The notes under the pieces were generated by a model. It did not search any database. It saw only the letters and a program-made list of their open reading frames with translations, and was not told the DNA's origin. From Gnetum montanum (Eukaryota; Streptophyta; Gnetopsida; Gnetales; Gnetaceae), in the NCBI GenBank assembly GCA_015680685.1, contig MNCI01027100.1:833363-897362 (forward strand): a DNA stretch of 64,000 bases, read 5' to 3'. The position numbers and the translations under genes are program-made. Each line of letters starts with the position of its first letter. The stretch's first letter is position 1. Below, piece by piece: positions 34,416 to 46,389 of this stretch.

Positions 34416-34987
34416 ACTACTCTGATTATGTTATTAGTGACTCTGATTATGATCCGGACAATCACTTTACTAGTGATGATGATGATGATGGAGATTATAA
34501 AGTTTGTTCAATAAATACTCTTGCAAATGATGAATCGTTAGACCCAACAGAACCAGATCCTATGTACAAAATGATAAAACAACAATTAGAAAAACTCGAA
34601 AAAGAGAAAGCAAAACTTCCCATTAGTGAAATCAATCACATCATGGCCCTCAAGCGACAAATTAGAGAAAAGGAGCAAGAGTTCAATGAACAATGAATCC
34701 TAATTGAAGAACAAAGGTTTAGATTCCTAGACTCTCAACCACAACCAGATGAATGGGAAGACCCCTTGAAAGAAAAGAGGAAGAACATTTGGAATCACAA
34801 CATTTCCAACCACCTATATTAGATGAATCCATGATGAGAATACATCGCATTGAACAACTAAAAAGATTCATCTAGATGGCTACACAAGAAATCCAAGAAT
34901 TAGAAAGGATAAAAGAAAGCTATCAAAGACAACAATACCAAGCAAAAACCCAAGCTATGGCTATACATCTGATAAGTACATATACAC
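34416..34987 (+). pseudogene. Endogenous Caulimoviridae: acidic linker before protease
   Basis: After the N the frame runs through an Asp-rich stretch (a GAT run near 34477-34490), then a charged coiled-coil-like part (KEKAKLPISE near 34605), with stops at about 34696. The end (34880-34960) is the block that recurs inverted at 31470-31545. In related viruses this corresponds to the spacer between coat and protease. Confidence 0.6.
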
Positions 34988-35352
34988 AGGTAAAAACTAA
35001 TTTACCTATATGTACTTTCTTTATTAAAATAAAGCATTATAAAGATTATCCGATAGATGTATTAATAGATTCAGGAGCCAAAGTATTTATTGCAATATGG
35101 CATATCATCCCATCCCACTTATGGGAAGAATGCCCAAAAACTTATATTAGATTTAATACACAAAATATAGGTAGTCAGCATAAAGCATAGGTTCCTGCCA
35201 GGTTGCCCAATGGACAAATTATCCATATTTCAGTTATCCACTATGAAATGAGGTCTTATGATTTGCTAGTTGGAACGGACAATTTAGAAGCAGTAGAGCC
35301 TTACACAATTGGCCCTACTTATATAAGTATAGCTAAAGAAAAATTCCAATGA
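34988..35352 (+). pseudogene. Endogenous Caulimoviridae aspartic protease region
   Basis: The active-site motif LIDSGAKV is intact at about 35062-35085. Later landmarks are SHLWEE and, after one stop near 35188, DLLVGTDNLE. A stop near 35350 ends the block. It is the better-preserved counterpart of 9345-9545. In the virus this protease would process the polyprotein. Confidence 0.8.
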
Positions 35353-36304
35353 CAAACAACTTATCATAGCCACTTTCCTGCCCAACAACATGCACACAAA
35401 GAACCTAACAATCAGTGGGTAGTCAATAGTGTTTTAAAATTAGAAGATAAGTTTGATGGCATAAAGAAAGAACTATTAAAATTAGCTAGCAATGATCCAA
35501 CAGCTTTCCGACACAAAAAGAAGAATTGGTGCACTATTGACTTCAAAGACAATGTTAAAGTCAAAACCAAAGCTCATCATATAGGGATGCCTCCTTCATT
35601 AAAAGCAAAATGTGAACAAAAGATCAACCTATTACTTGAAAAGAAACTTATCCAACCAAGTAATAGAATGTACACCTCCGCCGCTTTCTATGTTAATAAA
35701 AAAGCAGAACAAGTAAGGGGTAAAAAACAATTAGTTGTCAATTATAAACCTCTTAATGATCTTATTAAACCTGTCCAACATCCTATCCTTAACAAAGATA
35801 ATTTGTTCCAAAGACTCCTACACACTAATGTTTATTCTAAATTTGATTTTAAATCAGGATTTTGGCAAACCCAAGTACAACCGAAAGATTGCTGGAAAAT
35901 TGCTTTCACCATTCCTAGAGAACTCTATGAATGGATAGTCTTACCTTTCGGTATTAAGACTACCCCTTCAATTTTTCAACATTGTATGGATCAAATATTT
36001 AATAAATATTTTTTTATCTTGGTATATATAGATGATATATTAATTATGAGTAAAAACTCGACAACATCTAGAACATCTCCACACTTTCAAGCAATTGGTC
36101 AACGAAAATGGATTAGTACTCTCTCCAACAAAGATGACCATTGCACAAAGCTTTATCCACTTTTTAAGACTAGATATCCAAAATGGGACCATTGCCTTAC
36201 AGCCACACATACTTGAATCAATAAAAAATTTCCCTGATGAAATTAGAGATGAAACACAACTGCAACGGTTTTTAGGTTGTGTAAACTGTCTTTGGATTCT
36301 ATAA
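35353..36304 (+). pseudogene. Endogenous Caulimoviridae reverse transcriptase
   Basis: A long open stretch covers the polymerase: FYVNKKAEQVRGKK, SKFDFKSGFWQTQV, the LPFGIKTTPS box and the catalytic YIDD at 36025-36036, with both aspartates kept. A frameshift follows at about 36065-36095, after which the connection region is in another frame (LQRFLGCVN near 36265), and that frame ends near 36304. The polymerase copies viral RNA into DNA; this copy is interrupted and would not make a whole enzyme. Confidence 0.88.
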
Positions 36305-36836
36305 ACATCTCGCTCGAGACAGAAAACTTCTAAATGAACAATTGAGCGAGAATCCTCCTCCTTGGACCAACAAACATGCAGCTATTGTTTCCAATATAAA
36401 GAAACAATTCACTCATCTGCCAAGATTACAATTACCTACTAATGGTAAACTTATATTAGAAACCGATGCCTCTGAAAATTTCTGTGGTGCTAGTTTAAAA
36501 GAACAAAAAGATAATGTCATATGTATCTGTCAGTATGCATCAGGAAAATTTACCAATGCCTAGATAAATTATCATAGTACATATAATGAATTTGCTGGCC
36601 ATCGTCAAAGGTATTGAAAAATTTAGGTTGTTCCTACAACATACCCATTTTATAATCCCAAGTGACCTTAAGCATTTTGATAAATATTTTAGTAAAAATC
36701 TAAATAAAGTTGCCCATACCTGACTTATTTGATGGGCATTATATCTGGCAAATTTTGATTTTTCAACTGAATATATTAATGGGAAGCATAATAGTTTAGC
36801 TGATTTCCTAACCAGAAAGTATCAACTCTATTAGAC
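36305..36836 (+). pseudogene. Endogenous Caulimoviridae RNase H region
   Basis: The first catalytic aspartate lies in LETDASENFCGASL near 36455-36495. The block continues through a decayed YNEFAG region and ends with EYINGKHNSLADFLTR, typical of pararetroviral RNase H, before TAG at about 36831. Several stops and shifts are present. Confidence 0.82.
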
Positions 36837-36937
36837 TTGTTTTGTATTGTTTTGTATGTGCAAATTTGCTAATAAGAGAAGGATGAACTCTTAGGTCCAC
36901 CCGGCATCTTAGGTATTGTGATAATAATGAAATTCAA

Positions 36938-37669
36938 ATGGCGACTCCTTCAAGAAAGTCTGCAAGACTAGTGAAAAGAAAGTTATAACTAGTCATCTGA
37001 AATCTGTCTCAAACATCACAGTTCTCAAAGGTATATATTGTTACTTATAATGCAAGATTAGCTGATCCAAACCCTAATCACCACATCCGAGTTTATACTA
37101 GAATAGAACTCCATTCTTTATACTTCCTTCCATCAAAACACACCTTTAACTAGATCTGTTATCAGCCTAATCCTTGTCATGTATATAAAATCAACCCATT
37201 CCCTGGATCCTCCCACATGAAACTTTTTGGTTCTGCTGGCATCAATTTGGTCATTCCTACCCTAACCACCTTTATGAACACCAAAATGAGCCCAATAGAG
37301 ATTATTTGTTCTATGGAAATCTCCAAACCCGAGGTGCTTATATTGAAAGGTTCTCTGAACCACCAGCATATTTTGTCACCTTCGGTATCTCCAAGCGGCT
37401 CAATTGGAATGCATCAAATCAATTCTCCTTCTACCATGAGGTGTATACTGTAAACAAGCATAACATTAACTAGCATTGTGCCTCGCACTTTACAACTAGC
37501 ATGCCTAGATCCATGAATGGAAAGTATGAGAAGATACAAAGCATCTTTTAAATCTCGATATATTTGTGGAGGTCCTTCCTCTCCAATAAATCCAAACATT
37601 TGGAATTCACCTCTTCCAGATGATGAAGTGGGCTCACATGGGAGCTATAATTCTTCGGAAGATGCATGA
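36938..37669 (+). pseudogene. Pararetroviral accessory frame after RNase H, copy 1
   Basis: Starting at an ATG at 36938 with a basic opening (MATPSRKSARLVKRK), this broken frame continues to a TGA at 37667-37669. A middle block near 37296 reads RDYLFYGNLQTRGAY and ends in a PPAYFVTF stretch; the C-terminus is acidic and Ser-rich (LPDDEVGSHGSYNSSEDA). The same middle block and tail occur in a second, diverged copy at 47590-48009. Position after RNase H recalls ORF VI of caulimoviruses, but I see no similarity to it. Function unknown. Confidence 0.65.
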
Positions 37670-38104
37670 TGCTACAATAATAAGATTTGTCATACTATAC
37701 AGTACTCAAATTTTATAAAGTTACTTTTGTAATATCAAATAGTCTTGTCATAATGCACTATGAATAGTGCTTATAGTGGAGTCTTGGTTGGAAAGCACTT
37801 ATCTATAATGCTTGCTTAGTTGTCCAGCACTAGTAACAATGCCCTGAGGCCTTGAGCCTCAAGTATAAATAGATGTGTGTAGAAGGTTGGGAGGCATCAG
37901 ACCAGAGAAATCTCAACTGTAACGCATTGCTCCTTGAAAGCATTCCTGCTCTAAGCATCCCTTAGCTGTGCTTTGGCTTGTATCTCTGAGAGTTGTCTTA
38001 GTGTAAATAATATAAGCTATTGCACTTGTTTTAGGAATCTCTACTTCTTGTTTTCTCTACGAAACTGTGAGCATGAATGATTTGGCCACTGGGTAACCTA
38101 ACAA
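37670..38104 (+). promoter_or_regulatory. Putative pregenomic-RNA promoter and leader of the viral copy
   Basis: A good TATA box (TATAAATAG) lies at 37864-37872, about 195 bases after the accessory-frame stop, where pararetroviruses have their pregenomic promoter. It is preceded by the imperfect inverted phrase TGCACTATGAATAGTGC near 37756 and followed by a CT-rich leader. No tRNA primer site was found. Activity in the plant is not shown. Confidence 0.5.
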
Positions 38105-38410
38105 GAATCTCATTGTCTTTTACCAAAAATTTTTCATCTGCTTTCTTGATGCATTTGACATTATCAATGTCTTACATTTCTTATTTTTAATTTTTGATTT
38201 TTCTCCTTTCTTTGTTCCTAATTTCTCATATAACCTATTTAAGGCCTTATGTTTGTCTTTGGTTAATGATATGGTTGCCTCCTTTGCTATTTTGTATATC
38301 ATCTTGTTTCCTTGGCTACCACTTTGCTGCCATTCCTTAAAGTCTTTTTTCTTATCTTGAATACCATGTTGTACTTCATCACTCCACCACCATGTTTTAA
38401 AAATCAATAT
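38105..38410 (-). pseudogene. RTE-type LINE fragment (linker before reverse transcriptase)
   Basis: The minus strand encodes KTWWWSDEVQ, a lysine-rich stretch and LGTKKGEK, matching the endonuclease-RT linker of RTE elements (compare KLRTKEGDK at 20130 on the plus strand). It is an isolated fragment. Confidence 0.7.
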
Positions 38411-40717
38411 ATAATACTGTATTCAAACATTTGATATCCTCTCTAAAAAATTTAAGAAGAATAAGAAGAAGAAACTATGTTGTGAGGAAGTATGTTAGGG
38501 GTGTCACCTCAGGATATGATTAAAGCTAAATACCTCACAATTGAAGGTTAGCAAGGCATATGGAAAGGTAGGTTACCTAAAAAAATAAAGGTATTCATTT
38601 GGCTAGTAGGCCATGCGGCACTCCGGGTGCATGCAGTTCTTCGAAAACATGGATTAGACATTACTCATTCCTACTCATTATGTGTGAGCGCTCCCAAAAC
38701 ATTATTACATTTCATGCATCAATGTCCATATGCCACGGACACCTAATAGGCTACGGCTATCCCTGCACCAATTAAATTGAATGGTGACTCCAAAGTAGCG
38801 ACAATGCTTTGGTCTCTCTGGACAACCAAGAATAGTTTGATTTTTTGCACCCAGCAACCTCCACCGCCAACACAAGTTGCAACAACTAGAATTAGATTGT
38901 GGCAAGAAGCTTCAAACACCATGTGGGTGAAGCCCACCTTCGAACCCACCTACATGACATTCCAAGCTAACAGGGAGCTTTGGGGGCTTGTTGAGTGGGT
39001 GGGGTGGGCTGATGTCCTTCCCTTGCTAGAGGTGGCCCCCAACCTCACAAACAACTCCTTTTTCACAAATTGGGCTAGTGATTTCACAACTTTTTGAAGC
39101 ATCCGGATTGAACTGACAGAGGCCTCTATGGCACAATTTTTGGGGGTACTAGCAACAAGGGAGACTGTTCTTCTTACTAGTCGTGGCCTACAAGATGCGA
39201 AAGGCTTCTTTCAAGGGGTTGGGCCCAAGGGGCTATGCCCAAAATGGGCAACAACCATGTGCCAAAATTAGCACTACCACAATTGTGGCAAGACACAGCA
39301 AAGCTCATTGATCGATTTTTGGAGCGTCTGGAAATTACAGGATGTGTGTTTCACCCTTTTGAAATGCATGTGGCTGGGTCGAGGTGTTAACCTCGCAAGA
39401 TTCCTTCTAATGACGCTCCACCAATAGAGACAGGGCCATCATTCTAGTCTTATATTGGCTTTATGGAGGCCTACCACGCCTATCATCCTGCATCAACCAA
39501 AGGTTGGACCATGTTCGGTAGTGTATGCTCGTAGATCGGAGGGGGCAAGAGCTCAACTTCTACTTCAACATTGGCTTCAATGTCGGTGCCACCTCTAGAG
39601 CTAGAACTAGTCCTAGACCAACCGACTTCTCCTGGGGAGGTTGCAGTTGGGCCTCTAGGGGTACCTGGGGGCCCTTTGTTGCCTTCCCCAAATTTGCTTT
39701 GCCAAGAGCTGCAACAATGGTTCAATGAAGACCTCCAACAAGCAACCAAGAAGGTGGCAAAACAGGCTAGGTAGGAGAGTAGATATTATGGGAAGCCAAG
39801 TGGATGGCTCGAGAGGAGGAGTTCTAATAGCTTGCTACGCAAGCAAAGCTGTGACATGTCGACAAGGAAAGAGAATTAATGAGAAGGTGGAACTTATTGA
39901 ACACAATTGCTAGGGCCGAGCTGATCGACGAGAGATGTGTGCAAATCAAAGCTGAGTTGCAACAGGAAGAGCAACAAAGGGGGCCAAGGGTTCAAGAGGA
40001 GTTGCAAATCAAAAAGCAAGAGTAGGAGAAAGTCAATCAATTGCAAAGATAGCAAGACAACACATGAAAATAACGCGAGACTCTAGCTATAGGATAGTAA
40101 ATGCCCATATGTCCTCAGGGATATCAACTATAACACTTCCTGGTTGGCCCTACAATGACACATCAAGAGAATTGCTACTAAGCTCCACCCTAATGGCATA
40201 GGGAATGCAACGAAATGTGCCAAAAAAGAGGCAACATTCAAGGAATTCCAACAAGCAACTGCTTTTGTGGACACTGAGAGGCACCGTGAAGTTCTATAAG
40301 CAATTCATTGTCAAGAATGTGCTGCTTGCCACTGCACCAGACTTCCTAAATGACTATGGGGCATGGGGTGTCTGCTAGTGGGTAGGAAGGACCCATTGTT
40401 TCTTACTCCTATTTTGTCCACCAGTCTTATGACTAGAGAAGGGGAAATCTTTGGCACGTCTGGATGCATTGAGTCCCCTTAGTGCATCCCCAAACAAGGG
40501 GGATGTGTTTCACTGTTTTCATTTACCTTTATTTTGTATCCTTGTGTTTTCGCTTCAAAGGTCCCAGGACCTACCATAGTCCTAATACTTTTGAGAGGGG
40601 GGACTCCTCCCCCTCCCCAACCGCTGGGGGTATCTCACTCCCCTACATTCTTTATTGTACATAGATTGCAGTTTTTTCTTAATATATTCCCAAACTTTTC
40701 TCAAAAAAGAAAAAACT
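38411..40717 (+). mobile_element. 5'-truncated L1: zinc-binding domain and long 3' region
   Basis: From about 38560 the plus strand encodes the zinc-binding domain (LPKKIKVFIWL, then the LLHFMHQCPYA motif) and the following tail (MLWSLWTTKNSLIF near 38808, then a long open stretch to 39097). A GC-rich region follows to about 40060, with an open stretch near 39725 (LQQATKKVAKQAR). The 3' end has a G/C-rich block near 40595 and an A-rich tail at 40700-40716. Confidence 0.75.
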
Positions 40718-41560
40718 ACCAAAATTGCAAGTCATACAATACAAGCAGTACAAATTTGTTGAGAAACAATTTTATTCTTGGTTTCCTGTGGCAGTTTTGC
40801 TATGCAAGGGTTAAATAACCTGGTTTTTTATAAAGCCATTGATGTTGCAGTTGCATGAGATACCAAGTTTACTATCAATGAAAACAAAATATACAGACTA
40901 AAGTTAAAATATAAGCTTGCTCTAGAATATATTACTTTTTTCCTTTCGCATTTAGAGGCACCTCTGCTCAGCGAAAGAACCAGCATGCATAACGATAATG
41001 TGAATGCTAACCTACGAAGGGCTACGCATAAGTAAAGAAACCAATGAAACAGTAATTACATAACATGAAATAAATAATATGCACATCTACTCATTGAAAA
41101 ATATGGTATTGCATCAGAAAACAGTATTATGTCAAGTGAGATTTGCAAAATAGAAAGATTTGAAAAAGGAAATATGCCACCATATAATAAATAATTAATT
41201 AGTAATAAACACGCTTTCAAATAGAGACAAAGTTTAAGTTTTAAAAGTCATGAATTCAGTATAAAAAATAAAAATAAAAAGCAGTATAAATTTCTTAAAA
41301 TCAAAATGAAATATGTTCATTGTAATATTCAATAAATAAATTATGTTTCTCTGAAAATATTTTTGCATAAAATTGACATTAAAATTTATTTACTAGTTCT
41401 GTAGATGTTTTCAATTTGCCGCATTTGTTTACAAAGAAAAATAATTAATTTCCTTAAATATTTATCTTCATCAACAGTCAAGGTTGACATAAAATAACTA
41501 AGTTCACTAACTTCAGAAATGGCACCACGCGTACAATTTCCAATTTCATCACAAAGTTAC
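40718..41560. other. Unassigned AT-rich sequence near LHCB7 exon 3
   Basis: No element or frame is recognised. It leads into the donor side of LHCB7 exon 3 on the minus strand (AAG|GTAAC at 41560). Confidence 0.4.
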
Positions 41561-41693
41561 CTTGAGCTTTGCATATCCAATTCGCCACCATACAGGCTCA
41601 GCAAAGCTAACAACATCAAGATAATCCAACAGCTCAGGAATAAGAGCACCTAGTGCAGCAAGCATAGCCCATCTAGCATGTAGCACCTCAAAG
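41561..41693 (-). CDS. LHCB7: LHCB7 exon 3: first chlorophyll-binding helix
   Basis: This 133-bp exon supplies the last base of codon 128 and residues 129-172. It carries the first membrane helix with EVLHARWAM at residues 130-138, holding the Glu, His and Arg that bind or bridge chlorophyll in LHC proteins, then [12 protein letters not shown] and [14 protein letters not shown]. The acceptor is TTTTTGCAG and the donor is AAG|GTAAC. The following intron, at 22.4 kb, is the longest of the gene. Confidence 0.93.
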
Positions 41694-42382
41694 CTGCAAA
41701 AAGAATTTCAGAAGTAATCTGTGCTACTATCGAAAGACAAAATTGCCAATGCAATAATTGACATCCACGATCTCAATAACATAAGAAAAGCTTTCGCATG
41801 CAAACAAGTGAATAGACAATTTTAATTCACATCATACGTGGCTGTTTTTTCTTTTTAATATTAATAATGAGAATATAAAATTAGAAATGTCAATGTCGGT
41901 GACACTCATGTAAAGGTTCCTACGTAAGACATAATACTCATATTTAAAACAGCGACAAAAGAATCATTCGCTCTATTGATTCAGTTCAAAGGGGAAAACC
42001 CCTTTCCTCTATAAAACTCCTTTTGCTGTAGACTATGTAATCTATGTTAAATTTTGCAGTTTACCTAACAGCCCACTCCCACCTAACATTAATAGCTATG
42101 CCAACAACCGTCACCTGAATCTGTCCCTCAACAAAGGCATTCCAGCAATTGCATTCCATTAAAGGCTGCCATGTGAGCTACAAAATTTTGACTCACCTAT
42201 TCCGACAATTACTGCACAACCAAAGGTGTAGAGCTAGGAACAAAGCCCAGCCAAGAGCATCAAATTGTGAACTTGCAGTCTCCATTTGCTAAACTACCTT
42301 TTCACAACTAGAACATTCATAAGTTTGCAATCCCATTGCAGTCTCCATTTCGTAGTCTCAACTGTAATCTGCATTCACCCTT
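41694..42382. other. Unassigned sequence in LHCB7 intron 2
   Basis: No element is recognised. The phrase TTGCAGTCTCCATTT occurs twice, near 42270 and 42333. At 42383-42392 the minus strand reads TGGTATCAGA, a ten-base match to the initiator-Met tRNA primer site, without a recognisable LTR beside it. Confidence 0.35.
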
Positions 42383-42419
42383 TCTGATACCAGGCTCCAT
42401 TTCCACAGAGACTTCATCC

Positions 42420-43036
42420 TTTGACTGATTTGGTGCAAGAGTAAGAAGTACTGGGAAACAGTTCAATGGATTCTCCACTACTTCAAGGGAACTTCAAGAT
42501 TATGCATTTGCTCTAACAAAGATAAAAAGTCCACTGTAGGCTATTGTGATTCTGATTTTGCTGGCAATCTAGATAAAAGAAAGTCAACATCTAATCAAGT
42601 ATGAGAACCTACTTCATGGAAATCAAAACTGCAAGCAATTGTGGCAACTTTGACTATGGAAGCAGACTATACTGCTGCTTCAACTGCATGTAAAGAAAGA
42701 ATTTGGTTGAAGACTTTCATGGAAGGATTATATAAGTATCAAGAGAAGGTATTGCCTTTCAGTAAGTCAAAGTGCAATACTTTTGGCTCACAATTCAGCA
42801 TTCCATGAGAGATCAAAGCACATTCAAGTAAAATACCACTTGGTATGAAAACAAATTGATGAAAGATGTGTTGATTTTTGAAAAGTTCATATTTCTGAAA
42901 TCCTGCAGACATGGTTATGAATCCACTTTAGCTAAAGTTCAGATGGTGCCTGAAATTCTTGCAAATTTGATAGCTATATAGGTAAAGACTTTCAAAGATG
43001 GACAGGTAGAAGGAAATTTTGAATCAACCTAGAGAA
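42420..43036 (+). pseudogene. Ty1/copia RNase H fragment and 3' end
   Basis: The broken frame encodes VQWILHYFKGTSRLC, GYCDSDFAGNLDKRKST, SWKSKLQAIVATLT and EADYTAASTACKERIWL, the copia RNase H core with its DSDFAG catalytic box. A purine-rich stretch near 43030 leads to TGTTGAAATAGG, a likely 3' LTR start. Stops are present throughout. Confidence 0.85.
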
Positions 43037-43538
43037 TGTTGAAATAGGTGAGCCAAAATTTTGCAACTCACTGAACAGCCCACCAAAGTGGGCCATGCAA
43101 TTTTTTGAATTTGGAAGCTTCAGGTCATAGGTTCGATTCCAGTGAGCAATGCTAAGTTATATAAAGTTCTAACTGAACTATATATCTTAAGGTGTACCAA
43201 TGTTTCACTTATTTTGGGTTCCAACCATCATCCCCTACCCTTAGTATCATGGTTCTGTCCTATGCTTTTGTCCATGGTTGTTCTTTCCTAGAACCCTGTA
43301 TAAGCAAGTATTGGGAGGCTCCTTATACACACAATTTAACTCAACAAAACACGCTGTGTTGCATCCTCTACAAGCATCGCAAGCTTCTTTTGCAGAGTGT
43401 TTTACACTGATGCTGTACTGCAGAGCTTATGCTGTACTACAGAGCTTGGGCTGTATTCTCTCTTAAAGGAAGAAAGGCAATAGAGTACAGATGAGTCCAA
43501 ATGTAGCACATTCTACCTTAAATAGCCATCTGTACTCA
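43037..43538 (+). repeat. Probable copia 3' LTR and following sequence
   Basis: It begins TGTTGAAATAGG directly after the copia 3' end. A B-box-like GGTTCGATTCC at 43131-43141 lies in it, but no A box fits at tRNA spacing. The LTR end was not determined. Confidence 0.4.
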
Positions 43539-43682
43539 ATCACCTTTCTTCCTTCAGGAAGCTTCACCAACAACCAAATTTATTCTTTAAAGGGCACACC
43601 AACTCTTCTTCCACCTTTCTTCCTTCGGGAAGCTTCACCAACAACCAAATTTATTCTTTAAAAGGCACATCAACTCTTCTTC
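43539..43682. repeat. 71-bp tandem duplication
   Basis: The unit CACCTTTCTTCCTTC(A/G)GGAA... is present twice in a row, differing at a few bases. It lies between two copia fragments. Confidence 0.85.
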
Positions 43683-44740
43683 CATAGCTGCAATCCATTT
43701 ATCCTTTTGAAAACATTTCAATGCCTCTTGGTAAGACATTAGCTTAGTTGTGATTCACTCTTTCTGTAACACCATTTTGTTCCAGAGTACCTGGAACACT
43801 TGGAGTTGCACAACAATTGGTAGAGATATATGTGCCATGGTATTGTTGGAATAAGATCTTGAGCTAGAGATACATTGTCCACTAATGAAGCTTCAAAGAT
43901 CTTCAAGACTGAACAAAGGTACTCCAGGAACTGGTATGGTAATGTGCATGTATTTGTATCATCCGTTCCTGAAATTACCCAGAGGTATTGAAAAGTTTCC
44001 AAAAGGAACAGTGGATTGCAGCTATGAAAGAAGAGATGCAGCCTGGCAAAGAATCAAACCTGGAAGTCGATAAAGCACCATAAAGGAAGAAAGACAATAG
44101 AATATAGCTGGATATTTAAGGTAAAACCTGCTAAATATGGACTCATTGATGGGTTCAATGTGAGAATGGTTGCAAAGGTGTATCTCCAAAAAATGAGGTA
44201 GACTTTCTTCAATGTATTTGCACCAGTAGCAAAGTTAACATCAACTTGCATCATTTCAGTTTTAGCCACATTAGAAGATCTTGAGTTAAAGCCAATGGCT
44301 ATAAAACTAACTTTCTTACACGTTTGACTGGAAGAAGAAATTTACATGAAGCAATTAGCAGGTTTGCATTGAAAGGCAAGTAAAACCTCATTTGCAAACT
44401 GAAAATGTGTTATGGATTGAACAAAGTCCAAGGCAATGATATAAAAGGTTTGATTCTTATATGCATAAAATTGATTTCCATAGAAGTCTTTCAGATCCCT
44501 GAGTATATAGCAGGAAGTGTGATGATGGTAGCCTCATAACATGTTGATTGAAGGGCAGAACAAGGCTTAAAGGACTGTTTATCATCAAAGTTTGGCATCA
44601 AAGGTTTGGGTGAAGCCATGTAAATGCTAGGTATGGACATTACTCAAGATAAGAAGAACAAGAAGTTGTAGGTTCTCAAAATATTTAGGAGGTAGGATGT
44701 GAAGCCTATTGACATTTCCATTGAAATGCATTTCAAATTG
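43683..44740 (+). pseudogene. Ty1/copia reverse transcriptase fragment
   Basis: The decayed frame encodes the copia reverse transcriptase opening (AAMKEEMQ-like near 44020, then WIFKVKPAKYGLIDGF near 44110), FFNVFAPVAKL near 44205, LEDLELKPMAIKLTFL near 44275, EEEIYMKQLAGLH near 44335, CYGLNKVQGN near 44410 and KGLGEAM near 44600. It stops abruptly at 44740 where an LTR-like repeat begins. It lies downstream of an RNase H fragment in the same direction, so the two belong to different or rearranged copies. Confidence 0.85.
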
Positions 44741-44900
44741 TAACACTCATCTGTGGGGAGCAAGAGTTAACACCCAAAGCCTCTAACAAGCTGTCTGAAA
44801 AAAATGCAAGGATGAATGTTTTTTTTAAGTAAAAAAATAAACCAGAATTGACAATAATCATTTTAGCATAAACAGTATACTATACAATGTACATAGTAGC
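44741..44900 (-). repeat. LTR-like repeat related to 2420-2560
   Basis: It starts TGTAACACTCATCTGTGGGG and shares several blocks with 2420-2560. Since the copy at 2420 has a primer site just outside it, reading on the minus strand, this is probably the 3' end of a minus-strand LTR abutting the copia fragment. Confidence 0.5.
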
Positions 44901-46389
44901 CCAAGGATCTAGCAGGGAGAGAATGCCAATATGATGATTGACATTTCTCAAAATACAATATGCATCCACAGTGCAATACAAAGGTCTAAACAATTATACT
45001 TGGAATCATATCCATAGCCCTCTAGATCAACTACAAGCAAATTAACTCATCCAATTCACCTTTGCAATCTTAAGTTATGCACTGCCAAAACATAATCAGT
45101 TATTCGAAGAGTACAACGATAAAAAAAAACATAGCAATCATGAAATAGATAAATTGCAATAGCAAAAAACTACAGTAGCCATGTTGCTTCCTTTCCTGTA
45201 ATAGAGATACAAAAGCCTAAAATTCCCATACAATATACACGAGCCAAAAGCTAAAGATCTATCACGAAATGCTATATTCCAATTCTTCCAACATTGTCTG
45301 CATCTTAGGATCTCTAATATAGAGGATACAAGTTTCTCTCATTAAATGAATGATTCTAATATTCTCACATTGAAATAATCATAAAAGAAAACAATTCCAG
45401 GTTTCCAAAACAAAGATCAATATCATCTAACGTGCACAAAATAGCATATTTAGATTTTAGCTTCAACCAATACTGATTTTCTGAAATAAATTATATTTAT
45501 AAAAAAAAGTATCTATTGTAAAAATCTTATGCAAGATTCCTCTGATATGATGCACAAATATGTTTTTTTTTTAATTTACTGATCAATTTCTGATTTTCTT
45601 GGACAATAAAGAAATATCTCTAAGTACAGTTCATCAGGTTTTGCTCAGCCTACCGATTAACCACAAGAACCATAAGAAACAATAATTTTGAATTCATTCA
45701 ACAACATAAGAACATCTTCCTTTGTCTTTTAACAACATTCACAATACAATATCATCTTACATACAAATCAAATGTGAAATAAGCATCAAAGTAAAAATCA
45801 TACTACATAAAATCATACTACATCACCATTAGAAATCCAAATCCATACAATCTTAAAATCAGTAATGCAACCACACTTCCAGCTAGCTTTAGTTCTCAAA
45901 GGAAAACATACAAACTTCATTTGCTACCATACCAAGCTAAACAAATTAGACTTAATCATTACTAATATAATAATTTGCTATGGGACTATTCTTATCAAAC
46001 ATGTATAACACCATCGCTATCCCATCTTAATAGAAAAGATATCGAAAGTTTCTCAAATCATATTCATTAGTTTCCAAAAATCTACAGCCAATAAATCAGC
46101 AAAATCATATCATAAAAGTCTGTAGTTAGAAGAAAACATTTAAATTAGATTTTTTTTATTAGCCCTTCTTCTTAATAAATTGTAAAAAGATATTTAAATC
46201 AGAACTGATAAGTTCTTAGTATAGGTTTAAGAATTCCACAAGTTGGTGAATCATAAAACAAAAAGTCCAAGATCAGTTCCATGAAAAGAAATTCAAGGCC
46301 AAACCTGAATAGTCATTAGAATGTTAATACTAAGAATTTACTTGCAGGATTTTCAAAATTAATATCGACCTAAGATGCTCTTACTTTAT
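44901..46389. other. Unassigned AT-rich intronic sequence
   Basis: No frame or element is recognised. It may include the remainder of the LTR that begins at 44741. Confidence 0.4.

Noticed and set aside
34382-34696. One continuous protein across the N
   Set aside because: The frame joins an L1 catalytic-box fragment to viral sequence through an N; it is not a natural gene.
43131-43141. tRNA gene suggested by GGTTCGATTCC
   Set aside because: No A box or acceptor stem fits at the expected distance; it is only a B-box-like word in an LTR-like region.
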